From the NCBI GenBank assembly GCA_033065855.1, contig JAVXUO010000415.1:248001-312000 (forward strand): a stretch of DNA of 64,000 bases, written 5' to 3'. The notes below the pieces were generated by a model. The model did no database searches, was not told the DNA's origin, and saw only the letters and a program-made list of their open reading frames with translations. The position numbers and the translations under genes are program-made. The stretch comes from Escallonia rubra. Taxonomy: Eukaryota; Streptophyta; Magnoliopsida; Escalloniales; Escalloniaceae. Positions 55,204 to 64,000 of the stretch are shown here, in pieces (the stretch's first letter is position 1; every line of letters starts with the position of its first letter).

Positions 55204-56285
55204 AAAATCAATTGAAAGTTTCAGACTAATTAAAGGCTAAGCTATTGCTTCGCACAAACACCGCATACTTTTGGACCATAGGGATTATTACAACTTTAGC
55301 TTCGACGGCTAACTTGCTTCGGGCAGCTTAAATTTGGTTTTGGATACTCGTGATCAACTAATCTTGGCTTGGGCAATGAGATTGTGGACCATATCAGTAA
55401 TCTTAGCTTGGGCCTTGCATCCAATTCAAGGATAATTAGTACATTAATTGTTCCCTCTCTTGTATAATCAATGATGAAACATCATATCGAGCTCCCTCAA
55501 ATAGTTCCCCACCACCCACCTCCCCCCTGAATTTAACAAAAGCTTTTTCTTGGGTTCGTTCGATGCATATTTGAATGGTTACAAGACTTCACATGATTGT
55601 TGACCGTCTGTTGGCTAGATGAGAGAACTGATAAACGATTTTATCATTGCTTTCAAGTGCGCTTAGAATCAATAATGTTGGTCGGCTGAAAGGTCACTGA
55701 GTATATTATCCATAAGCCGTAAAGTATAAACCGACAAAACTCTTAAGACGAATCTTAAAAGGAATTCATACTTCATATATTTCTTGTACTTTCTTAAGCC
55801 TGAAGCATTACTTTAAACACATTCATTCACCTTTTACAGTCTGAAAGCAACTCCTTAAATTATTTTGGCACAACGACAGGCGGTTGCTACTTAACATTAA
55901 CCATTTGTTTGTACTAACTGCCATAATATTCTCATGTACTGTAGTAATTTAGAGATTTTGGGGGTGGGAAGGGGGTGGAGGGTTGCATGGGGGTGGGTGG
56001 CAAAGTACGAGGGGCTGTCAGTTATTTACTTAATATATAAAATTTCGTCTTCACACTGGGAAAGTACAAACCATTCAGTTTGATATTGTTAGAGCATCTC
56101 CGACATGAAAGACTGGCCATGAGAAAGTGTGCCGAAAGAGAAGACTCGCACTAGTGCAAATTTTCTTTTTTTTAAAAAAAATTAAAAAAAATATAAGAAC
56201 TCTACTATATATGTATATATTTTGAAGATAATACAATTATATATACGTAAATCCGGAGTTTTATTTATTTTAAATTTTCATAGTA
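53439..56285. other. Intergenic stretch with simple repeats
   Basis: No gene is seen. It holds TG/CG (53576-53597), CA with GCAC (54250-54278) and GA (55150-55198, about 24 units) microsatellites. It also has a G-rich cluster at 55960-55997. Confidence 0.6.
55150..55198. repeat. (GA)n microsatellite
   Basis: About 24 uninterrupted GA units. Confidence 0.97.
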
Positions 56286-56718
56286 TGTGATATGGGTAAA
56301 AAGTACTACCCGTAAGATGGTAACACATGTCACCATCTGATAACATCAGAACCAGTCATGAATAAATGGGAAGTTGAGGCTATTCATCTTCCCCATTATT
56401 TCCACCATCCATTATGGTGGTAACTCCCAATTCAAGAGGAATAATTATTCATTAACATAGGTAACCTCCCATTAATCTGATAACTCCCCAATTAGGAGGG
56501 AATTAACTAACCACTAATGGGAGACCCTATAAAAGGAAAATGCGGAAATGAAGAAAGGTAAGTGACTTAATCCGAGTTTGCTCTAAAATCCATCTTAAGC
56601 ATTTTCTGACTTAAGCATCGGAGATTTCCCGCCGAAAATCTCTCCGGCGAGTCAACGGTGTTGTCTCTTTATTGTGCAGGTCTACTCACGAATCAAGTTT
56701 TGGATTTCATCCACAACA
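56286..56718 (+). repeat. 5' LTR of the right-hand Tat element
   Basis: It ends TCCACAACA three bases before the PBS. The start is set at TGTGATATGG (TGATATGG two bases later is an alternative), as the other LTR is not available for comparison. A TATA box CTATAAAAGG lies at 56528-56537. Repeats of GGTAACTCCC/GATAACTCCC lie at 56410-56490. Confidence 0.75.
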
Positions 56719-56721
56719 TTT

Positions 56722-56738
56722 TGGCGCCATCTGTGGGA
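56722..56738 (+). promoter_or_regulatory. Primer-binding site of the right-hand Tat element
   Basis: TGGCGCCATCTGTGGGA, a common PBS of plant Tat elements (Asp-tRNA-type in related families). Confidence 0.85.
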
Positions 56739-56759
56739 CTCGAAATTCGTGAATAGATC

Positions 56760-58390
56760 ATGTCTCAAACTTCGACACCACCGGCTCAGCAAGGTGGGGC
56801 AACTCCACCAATTTTACCCTTGCCACCAATCCGAGATCCACTTCGTGGGGGAGCTGCATCTCCATCCTCTAGTCGCGGCAAAAAGGTCGCAACAGCTACT
56901 ACCGTTGCAAGAACCACAGCTGTAGCACCTGCAATTCCAGCAGTAGTATTGGATGTCGTCACGACAGCGTCAGCACCCGTAACGGTAACTTCGCCCGCTG
57001 TGACAATCGCTCCTCCCTCCGTAAACACTGTCCTTCCTCCGCTCCAAGCTATCAACGTATCTGCACCTACCACAGCGTTACCAGTCATGAGCAGCCAAGC
57101 CGACTTGATGGCCGTTCTTCGGGCTATGCAACAGTCCATCGAACGGTTACAAGCCGCTGTGGACAATCCACTTCCGCAATCAGAACCTCTCCAACCTCAA
57201 AACGAGCAACATGTAACTGGAATGCGGAGGCAGCCAGTTAAACACCGATTGAATTTCCATGAAGAACCAGGAACCTCAAAAACTCCGGAGCGAATACAAG
57301 TAGAAGATGGTCCATCCGACGATGAACGGTGCAACCCGAGATCTAGGAAACAAGAAGAAAGTTCTTATGAAGCTCATTCTACCAGGAGGGACACTTATTA
57401 TAACCCTGGTGAGCATCGTGCCGAACGATACACCAGCGGCCCAGTCATCGTTGGACGACCATTCACAGAAGAGGTTGATCACTTTCCTACGCCGCAGAGC
57501 TTCAAGATGCCTCCCTGTGAATCATACGATGGCACCGGAGACCCAATGGAACACTTAGCTCGTTTCACTTCTGGCATGAACCTGCACTTAGTCCCTAATC
57601 AAATTATGTGCCGAGCATTCCCGGTAACCCTGAAAGGAGCTGCGCACATATGGTTTCAACATCTCGCACCCCGCTCTATCTCCTATTGGGCCCAGTTGGC
57701 AGAATCCTTTCACAGCAACTTCTTAACAAGTCGGATACGAAGGAAAAACTCTTCGGCCCTTTTCCGTATCGTTCAGGGACCCAAGGAGTCCTTGAAATCC
57801 TACTACGCTCGCTTCAACTCCGAAAAACTCCTCATTGACCACTTAGATCCAGGAGTAATGTTTGCAGCGATGGCTAGAGGAGTGAGACCAAGCACACCCT
57901 TACGTTTCTCGCTAAACAAGCGTCCGCCAGAAAACATGTCGGACCTCTTTGACAGGGTGGAAAAGTATCTTCGGGCCGAAGAAGATTCAATAACCTCGCA
58001 GCACGAAGAAGCGCACGTTGGGCACAAAAGACAAGATCGTCCTGAAGGGGGGGAATCCAAACGAAGCCAAACGCTCGAGAGCAATGCTCCCTAAGTCGTT
58101 TACCCCACTCAATACTTCTCAGGGGCACATCCTAAACCATATCAGGAGCAAAAGCATCCTCAAATGGCCAAAACCTATCAGAGGACCGGCCAAAAATAGA
58201 GACTCCCAACTATATTGTCACTTCCATAAAGATCACGGGCATACAACCGATGAATGCAAGGTGCTTCAGCGAGAGATTGAAAATCTCATAGCCAAAGGGC
58301 ATCTTAAACAATTCATCAAAAACAATGAACGACAACAAAATAGAAGAAGAAATCAGTGGAGAACAGAGGAGACGCTGCCAAAGGATCCCC
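56760..58390 (+). pseudogene. Tat gag, frameshifted near its end
   Basis: From ATG 56760 the first 444 codons are open. A proline/alanine/threonine-rich N-terminus is followed by AVLRAMQQSIERLQAAV (short coiled coil), then the gag core SFKMPPCESYDGTGDPMEHL, then MCRAFPVTLKGAAHIWF and FRIVQGPKESLKSYYARF, to about 57990. The frame changes near 58045-58060 (a run of G) and continues in the next frame with the finger YCHFHKDHGHTTDECKVL (about 58215-58268). Gag forms the particle. Confidence 0.88.
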
Positions 58391-58977
58391 TATTGATAAA
58401 CACCATTTCTGGAGGACCGAGCGCTGGAGGACGGTCTAGCTCTTCCCGAAAGGCCTACGCTCGGCAAGTTAATTTAACGCAAGGACCAGCCAAGCGGCCG
58501 AGAGCATCCACCTCTTTGGAGTTCAACGACACAGATCTCGACGGAATAAGCCTATCGCACGATGATGCTCTAGTCATCACTCTGCGAATAAATGCTTTCC
58601 AAGTCAAGCGCATCTTGGTCAACACAGGAAGTTCAGCCGATATTATCTTCGAAGATGCATTTAATCAGATGGGGATTTCTGACGATAGGATAAAGCCAAT
58701 ATCTTCTCCTTTATATGGCTTTACAGGTGCCTCTGCTCCAGTGAGAAGAATTGCTCCTCTCACTGTCGTCGTTGGGGAAGCACCTCGACAGGCAGTACAT
58801 ACACTTGATTTCCTCATTGCCAAGGTCAAGTCGTCGTATAACAGGATTTTGGGCCGCACATGTCTTAACAAGCTACAAGCAGTAGCTTCAACCTACCACC
58901 TTGTCATGAAATTTCCCACCCCAGTAGGGATTGGCTTCGTAAAAGGTGATCAAACCCTTGCTCGAAGGTGTACGTAG
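58391..58977 (+). pseudogene. Tat protease with active-site Asp replaced by Asn
   Basis: The aspartic protease motif normally D-T/S-G reads RILVNTGSSADIIF: the catalytic Asp codon at 58621-58623 is AAC (Asn). The rest of the domain is well kept (GFTGASAPVRRIAPLTV, SSYNRILGRTCLNKLQAV). The frame shifts after LARRC near 58970. Loss of the aspartate would abolish cleavage of the polyprotein, so this copy could move only with help. Confidence 0.85.
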
Positions 58978-60920
58978 CCTCTTACAGAGCTGAAGAAAAT
59001 CTGTCAATCGATGATCAGCGCGATGAGAAGGCACTAAGGCGCGCAGAGCCTGTAGAAGCTCTTATCTCTATACCACTCGTAGAAAGAGATAATGAACGAT
59101 AAGTAAGGATTGGCTCTATGCTAGAGCCAACAATTCAAGAACGGTTAATCTCCTTCCTTCGATCCAACATGGACATCTTCGCGTGGAGTGCGGCAGACAT
59201 GCCAGGTATAGACCCATCCGTGATCACACATCGACTTTCAGCCAATCCCGCGTGCAAACCCGTTAAGCAGAAGAAGTGACCCTTCGCACTAGAGCGGCAA
59301 GTGATAATCAAGAAGGAGGTTGATAAACTCCTAGATGCTGGCTTCATCCAAGAAATCGACTACCCCGACTGGGTAGCCAACGTCGTCATGGTGCCAAAGG
59401 GCGGAACGGGCAAGTGGAGGATTTGTATCGACTACACCGATCTGAACAGAGCCTGCCTGAAAGATAGTTACCCGCTGTCGCGCATCGACACGCTGATTGA
59501 TGCCACGTCAGATCATCAACTCCTCAGCTTCATGGATGCATTCTCCGGCTACAACCAAATTCACATGCACGAAGACGACATAGCCAAGACAGCTTTCATC
59601 ACAGATCAAGGCCTATTCTGCTATAAGGTCATGCCCTTCGGATTAAAGAACGCGGGCGCTACTTACCAAAGGTTGGTCGACAAAATCTTCAAACCCCTCA
59701 TAAGGAGAAGCATGGAAGTCTATGTAGATGACATGCTCGTCAAAAGCCTTCGAGCTGAAGAGCACATAGTCGACCTTCAACAATGCTTTAATCTTCTTCG
59801 AGAATTTCGTATGCGCCTTAATCCCACTAAGTGCGCCTTTGGGGTATCATCGGGCAAATTTCTCGGGTTTATGGTCTCAGAAATGGGAATTAAAGTTAAC
59901 CCTGAGAAAATTAAAGCCATCCAGGAATGATCGCACCAAGATGTGTCAAGGAAATACAGATCCTGACAGGACAAATTGCTGCCCTTAGCAGGTTTCTCTC
60001 TAAATCTGCCGAATGCTGCTTGCCATTCTTTAAGGCATTAAAGAATATAAAAAATTTTGAATGGACGGCTGAGTGTCAAAACTCCTTTGATATATTGAAG
60101 GAATACCTAGCATCGCCGCCACTTCTCTCCAAACCTGTCATGGGAGAAGATCTTTTCCTCTACTTGGCCGTTGCTGAATCTGCGGTCAGCACGGTCCTGG
60201 TCCGAGAACAAGATGGCAGCAGCTCCCCTTCTACTATGTGAGCAAGGTTCTTCAGGGAGCTGAGCAAAGGTATCCTAATGCGGAGAAGTTGGCATTTGCC
60301 CTGCTAACCGCCGCAAGAAAGCTTCAGCCGTATTTTCAGTCTCACACAATAATTGTGCTCACCGACAAACCGCTTAGACGGATATTACACAGACCAGACC
60401 TTTTCGGTTATCTCGTTCCCTGGTCGGTCGAGTTAGGCGAGTTCGACATATACTATAGACCTCGACCTTCAATCAAAGGGCAAGCCTTGGCCGATTTCAT
60501 AGTCGAGTGTACACTTCCCATTGAAGCTGAAGAGCCTCTCCTTGAGGTCGAAAAGCCCATCCCCGCCCAAACTGGGTTGTTCACATGGACGCTCTATGTT
60601 GATGGGTCGTCAAACGCAAGCGAAAGTGGAGCTAGATTGATCCTCAATGGACCGGATGGCCTAATCATAGAGTATGCTCTTCGCTTCGACTTCCAGGCTT
60701 TCAACAATAAAGCAGAATATGAAGCCTTGGTAGCAGGCATGCATCTAGCACGTGCAATGCGCGCAGCGTCTCTCCATGCTTTCAGTGACTCTGTGCTCGT
60801 CGTGAAGCAGATGTCAGGCGAATATGATGTAAAAGACCCGAAGATGGCCGATTACTTGTGTAAAGCGAAAGAGATTGCGAATACGTTCACCCTATTCAAG
60901 ATTACGCAAAATTCGAAGAG
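58978..60920 (+). pseudogene. Tat reverse transcriptase and two RNase H domains
   Basis: RT: LLDAGFIQEIDYPDWVANVV, then WRICIDYTDLNRACLKDSYP, then FMDAFSGYNQIHM and YVDDMLVKSL (YVDD at 59721-59732, intact), MPFGLKNAGATYQRL. RNase H 1: ALSRFLSKSAECCLPFFKAL, then EQRYPNAEKLAFAL. RNase H 2: TLYVDGSSNASESGARL, then NNKAEYEALVAGMHLA. Breaks: stops near 59100 and 59278, one-base losses near 59929 and 60235, and a shift near 60900. The second domain is the Tat-type RNase H. The RT active site is intact but the frame is not. Confidence 0.9.
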
Positions 60921-62288
60921 AAGACAATAATTCCGCAGACGCACTCTCAAGGTTGGCCTCTCTTAACCCGTCAGGTTTCGATCGCACAATCCATCTGGAA
61001 CTCTTGCATGAACCGAGCATCGTTGCAAAGGAAGTCATGCAAACCGAGCATGAGCCATCATGGATTGATCCAATCAAGGCCTACCTTCAAGATGGCACAC
61101 TACCTGCCGATCGGAAGTAAGCCAGGAGCATCATCCATTGCTCGGCTCGGTACGCCGTTGTGGAAGATGTGTTATACAAACGATCTTTCACTCTTCCTTA
61201 CCTTCGTTGTCTCACCCCGACGGAATCTGATTATGCCCTGCGGGAAGTCCACGAAGGCATATGCGGACAACACTTAGGAGGATATGCTCTACCACACAAA
61301 GTTATTCGCCAAGGATATTACTGGCCAACCATGCACCATGATGCCTTAGACTATACGAAGAAGTGCGATGCTTGCCAACGTTTCTCCTCGATCCCCAGGC
61401 AGTCACCAAGTCCCCTATCATCGTTAAGCAGCCCCATACCATTCGCAATGTGGGGAATGGACATCATGGGCCCTTTCCCTCCGGCTACAGGTCAACGCCA
61501 ATTTGTAATTGTGGCAGTGAACTACTTCACTAAGTGGGTTGAAGCCGAGTCCCTGGCTATAATCTCTGAAAAGAAATGCGAAGATTTCTTTTGGCGCGCC
61601 GTGGTTTGTCGCTTTGGAATCCCGTGTGTGCTTGTCACTGACAATGGGAAACAGTTCGACAACCCCACCTTTCGGACGTTTTATGCCAACTTAAGCATTA
61701 GGCAACGCTTTACTTCTGTGGCACACCCACAAATGAATGGGCAGACTAAATTTATGAATCATACTCTTCTCCAAGGGCTAAAGAAAAAGCTGGATGGAGC
61801 CAAAGGACTATGGGTAGACGAATTACCCAAAATCCTCTGGGCTTACAATACGACGACGAGAACCTCTACGGGTGAGACTCCTTTCAGTTTATCATTTGGG
61901 ACAGACGCCCTCATTCCCGTTGAGGTAGGGTTGCCGTCCCTTCGACTAACAACCCACGACCCTGTCCAAAATGATGAAGATCTCCGAGCCAGCCTTGACC
62001 TCCTTGACGAGCGTCGTGAACAAGCGCCTTGCAGCCTACAAACATCGGGTATCCAAATTTTATGACCAGAGAGTCCAACATCACGCATTCTGAGTAGGCG
62101 ACCTCGTCTTGTGCCGTATCGAAGCTTCAGCTCCACGTGAGGCAGTTGGTAAGTTAGCATCAAACTGGGAAGGTCCTTATAGAGTGGTCAAGCTCGCAGG
62201 CCCGAGCACTTATCACTTAGAGCACATCGATGAAAGATCCATACCGCGCACGTGGAATGCAGCGAACTTAAGGCGCTACTATGCATGA
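60875..62288 (+). pseudogene. Tat integrase, catalytic triad lost
   Basis: HHCC region: REVHEGICGQHLGGYALPHK and CDACQRF. Core: VAVNYFTKWVEAES, where the first catalytic Asp is Asn (AAC 61520-61522); LVTDNGKQFDN keeps the second Asp (61640-61642); NGQTKFMNHTLLQGL has Lys (AAA 61748-61750) where Glu is expected. The C-terminal domain, after a frame change near 62035, is GDLVLCRIEASAPREAVG, then NWEGPYRVVKL, ending NAANLRRYYA at 62288. A stop near 61120 breaks the frame. Two of the three metal-binding residues are gone, so it cannot catalyse integration. Confidence 0.9.
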
Positions 62289-62310
62289 ACAAGACCGAGG
62301 GGGCCCTTAC

Positions 62311-62624
62311 CGCCTCTGATTGCTTTTGCTCTTGTTTATTAGATCTTGCTCATGCTTTAAATTGCTCCTTTTTAAGAATTTGAGACTCTACGGCTTTACA
62401 CAGCCCAACAGTCTTTAGTTTGTTCTTTTCTAAGTCGGCTCTACGGCTTTGTGTAGCCTAGCAGCATTGCCTCTGATTGCTTTCGCTCTTGTTTATTAGA
62501 TCTTGCTCATGCTTTAGATTGTTCCTTTTTAAGAATTTGAGACTCTACGGCTTTACACAGCCCAACAGTCTTTAGTTTGTTCTTTTCTAAGTCGGCTCTA
62601 CGGCTTTGTGCAGCCTAGCAGCCC
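62311..62624. repeat. Tandem duplication of about 157 bases between pol and the antisense gene
   Basis: Copies start CCTCTGATTGCTTTYGCTC at 62311 and 62469. Each contains CTCTACGGCTTTACACAGCC and GGCTCTACGGCTTTGTGxAG; the latter can fold into a small imperfect hairpin. The two copies are nearly identical, so the duplication is recent relative to the element. It occupies the convergent gap. Confidence 0.93.
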
Positions 62625-62814
62625 AAATATATCTTTCTTCATCATAAATGGAAAAAGATTTCACACTTTTGCAAGCAAGAATGCCAAAAACGAAAAAAAT
62701 AGAACCTTGATATTGGGATAAAAGAAGTTAAGAGTTTACACATCAAAGCCCGGAGGCAACAAAAATGGATCTCAAAAGAAACTACAAAGACTAATATACA
62801 AAGCAAAGCCTAAT
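62625..62814. other. 3' flank of the antisense gene
   Basis: No gene is seen. A-rich sequence; it presumably holds the 3' UTR of the minus-strand gene ending at 62815. Confidence 0.4.
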
Positions 62815-63930
62815 CTAATCATCCTGCTCAGCGACATCTTTGGGTACTTCCACCTCTTGGGAGCAACCTTCAGCCAGAGGCAGTTGCGGCCTTAAAACAG
62901 CCATAAACGCCGACCCCGAAGCACCTACATTGTGACTCACAGAAAGGCTAGTGAGCGCGCGGGAACTGACAGCTTTCTTGCGTTCAACCTCTTCGGCCCG
63001 ACGCTCGGTCTCTGAAGCAACCTCTCGGGCAAACTTGTGCTCATAAATGCTCATGTCAAGGTCGGGATAATCCTTGGAGACATCATTCTTGCACTCGTTG
63101 TAGCCGTGCACAATTGCCCCTTTGGAGTCGCGGGGACGCTGATCCAGAAAAACCTTGGACCTCTTGAGCAGTTGCACAGCCTGAAATCCCACCGTGGACT
63201 TCTCAGCCTCCAAGTCCCCAATCCTAGTAGTAAGCCCGGTGTTGGACAGTTCTAAATGCTCTACCTTCTTACTCAAGTCTTTAACTTTCTTCTCAGCCTC
63301 CGTGCGAAAGTTGTTCTCAATCGTTACTCTCTTCTTCTCCTCGTCCAAAACCTTGTCTGCAGCAATTAGCTTCTCGGCGCCGATCTACACTTGCGCCATA
63401 GCCTATACAACAAAGAGTTAGAATGAAAACACAAAACTCTCAAAAAGAAAGAAGAGAGAAGAAGTAAACATGTGACATTAACTGTACCATCCTGTTAGCC
63501 ATCTCCGTGACTCCATAGCTAGACAACGTCTTCCTATCCACGGGAATGATTGCATGGCTAGACCAATCCCATGCTGTTCGGGGAGACTTGAACACGGACT
63601 CATCAATGGATACTCCCCAGGCAGGACGATGCGGAGTATCAGGACGAACAGAGGATGATGTGGCTTTACTCCCAGCCTTACTTGAGACTTTTCGCTTCTT
63701 GGAAGCCTCCTTAGACTTGTCCACGGAACTCAAACCCAAGACAAAGTTCTCAGTTTGAGTCTCTATCACCTTGGGCTGAGATCCAGAAACCAAAGCACCA
63801 AAGTCCAGATCCTGCATCTCCTCACCCTCGACCCCATGAATCGAAGCTAGCTCGTTAGGGATTATGTTCCCCAAAATTCCTTGGGCGTTGAACAGTGGTG
63901 GATCTCCTTGCGCTCGTGACAACATGTTTT
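62815..63930 (-). pseudogene. Antisense coiled-coil gene of the right-hand Tat element (incomplete at 5' end)
   Basis: Two exons are seen: 63930-63488 and 63402-62815, with an 85-base intron (donor ATG|GTACAG, acceptor TATAG|GCT, phase 0). An upstream acceptor (TTTTGTATGCAG) at 63931 implies earlier exons outside the window, where a PMD-type domain would be expected by analogy. Exon 1 is acidic then basic (KEASKKRKVSSKAGSK, a likely nuclear signal), then RPAWGVSIDESVFKSPRTAW. Exon 2 is a coiled coil (EKKVKDLSKKVEHLELSN and EREAVEVER-like heptads). One TAG stop (63385-63387) in AQV*IGAEKL breaks it. Such C-terminal parts are known from antisense genes of Tat-type elements. Function unknown. 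Confidence 0.75.
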
Positions 63931-64000
63931 CTGCATACAAAACAAAAGTAAGATTACCATTCACGATTAGACAAACTCAAGGTTTGGTAAGAGCTTTACC

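Larger units (their letters stand above)
56286..64000 (+). mobile_element. Ty3/gypsy Tat-clade element, 3' end outside window, with antisense gene
   Basis: The 5' LTR at 56286-56718 is followed by a PBS, gag, protease, RT, two RNase H-like domains, integrase, a tandem duplication and a minus-strand gene. The 3' LTR must lie beyond 64000. The C-x2-H/GH/C gag finger (YCHFHKDHGHTTDEC) and the second RNase H domain place it in the Tat clade. It keeps most of its coding sequence but has several frame breaks and three lost catalytic residues. Confidence 0.9.

Noticed and set aside
1..64000. tRNA, rRNA or other structured RNA genes
   Set aside because: No cloverleaf-like A/B-box arrangement or rRNA block was recognised by eye. 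tRNA complementarity is seen only at retrotransposon primer-binding sites. A tRNAscan/Rfam run would be decisive.

Overview
The window is intergenic DNA from a flowering plant, most likely a eudicot. It is AT-rich, has no bacterial-style gene packing, and consists almost entirely of plant transposable elements nested in one another. I found no convincing ordinary host gene. The only largely intact, non-transposon coding potential is a short two-exon B3-domain gene carried inside a CACTA transposon. Species cannot be assigned from the sequence.

Layout. 1-11436: a heavily decayed Tekay/Del-like Ty3/gypsy element (gag, RT, integrase, then a 3.8-kb 3' LTR), split inside the integrase by a 4.4-kb hAT transposon (2145-6566). 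12652-14585: a solo LTR with a perfect 5-bp target-site duplication (TSD). From about 15.5 kb: the primer-binding site and gag of an old Tat-type gypsy element. This gag is split at 16619/42665 by a 26-kb minus-strand Tat element (16620-42659). The 26-kb element itself contains a SIRE-like Ty1/copia element (29228-37304, minus) and a 1.4-kb non-autonomous hAT (39108-40478). Two related Mutator-type (MULE) non-autonomous elements follow (42805-43888 and 44374-45592). 47296-51017: a CACTA element carrying the B3 gene. 51107-about 52270: a truncated Tekay LTR. 52567-53435: a Tourist-like (PIF/Harbinger) MITE. 56286-end: a plus-strand Tat gypsy element whose 3' end lies outside the window.

Most interesting biology. 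Both Tat elements carry extra genes antisense to and downstream of pol, pointing tail-to-tail at it. In the 26-kb element these are a plant mobile domain (PMD) gene and a DUF7745-like gene. In the right-hand element it is a gene for a lysine-rich, coiled-coil protein. In both elements the space between the convergent gene ends holds tandem duplications. In the 26-kb element a CCGGTTGGTTAG-type palindromic motif recurs in the LTR, in the gag leader as a series of hairpins, and upstream of both antisense genes, which suggests a shared control element. The copia LTRs carry an array of the palindrome GCAGTCGACTGC just upstream of the TATA box.

The order of insertion is well constrained. Several insertions have recognisable TSDs, and at three sites (hAT in the Tekay integrase, the 26-kb element in the old gag, the first MULE in the same gag) removing the insert rejoins a coding frame. 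No element looks fully autonomous: frameshifts, stops or catalytic substitutions are visible in each.
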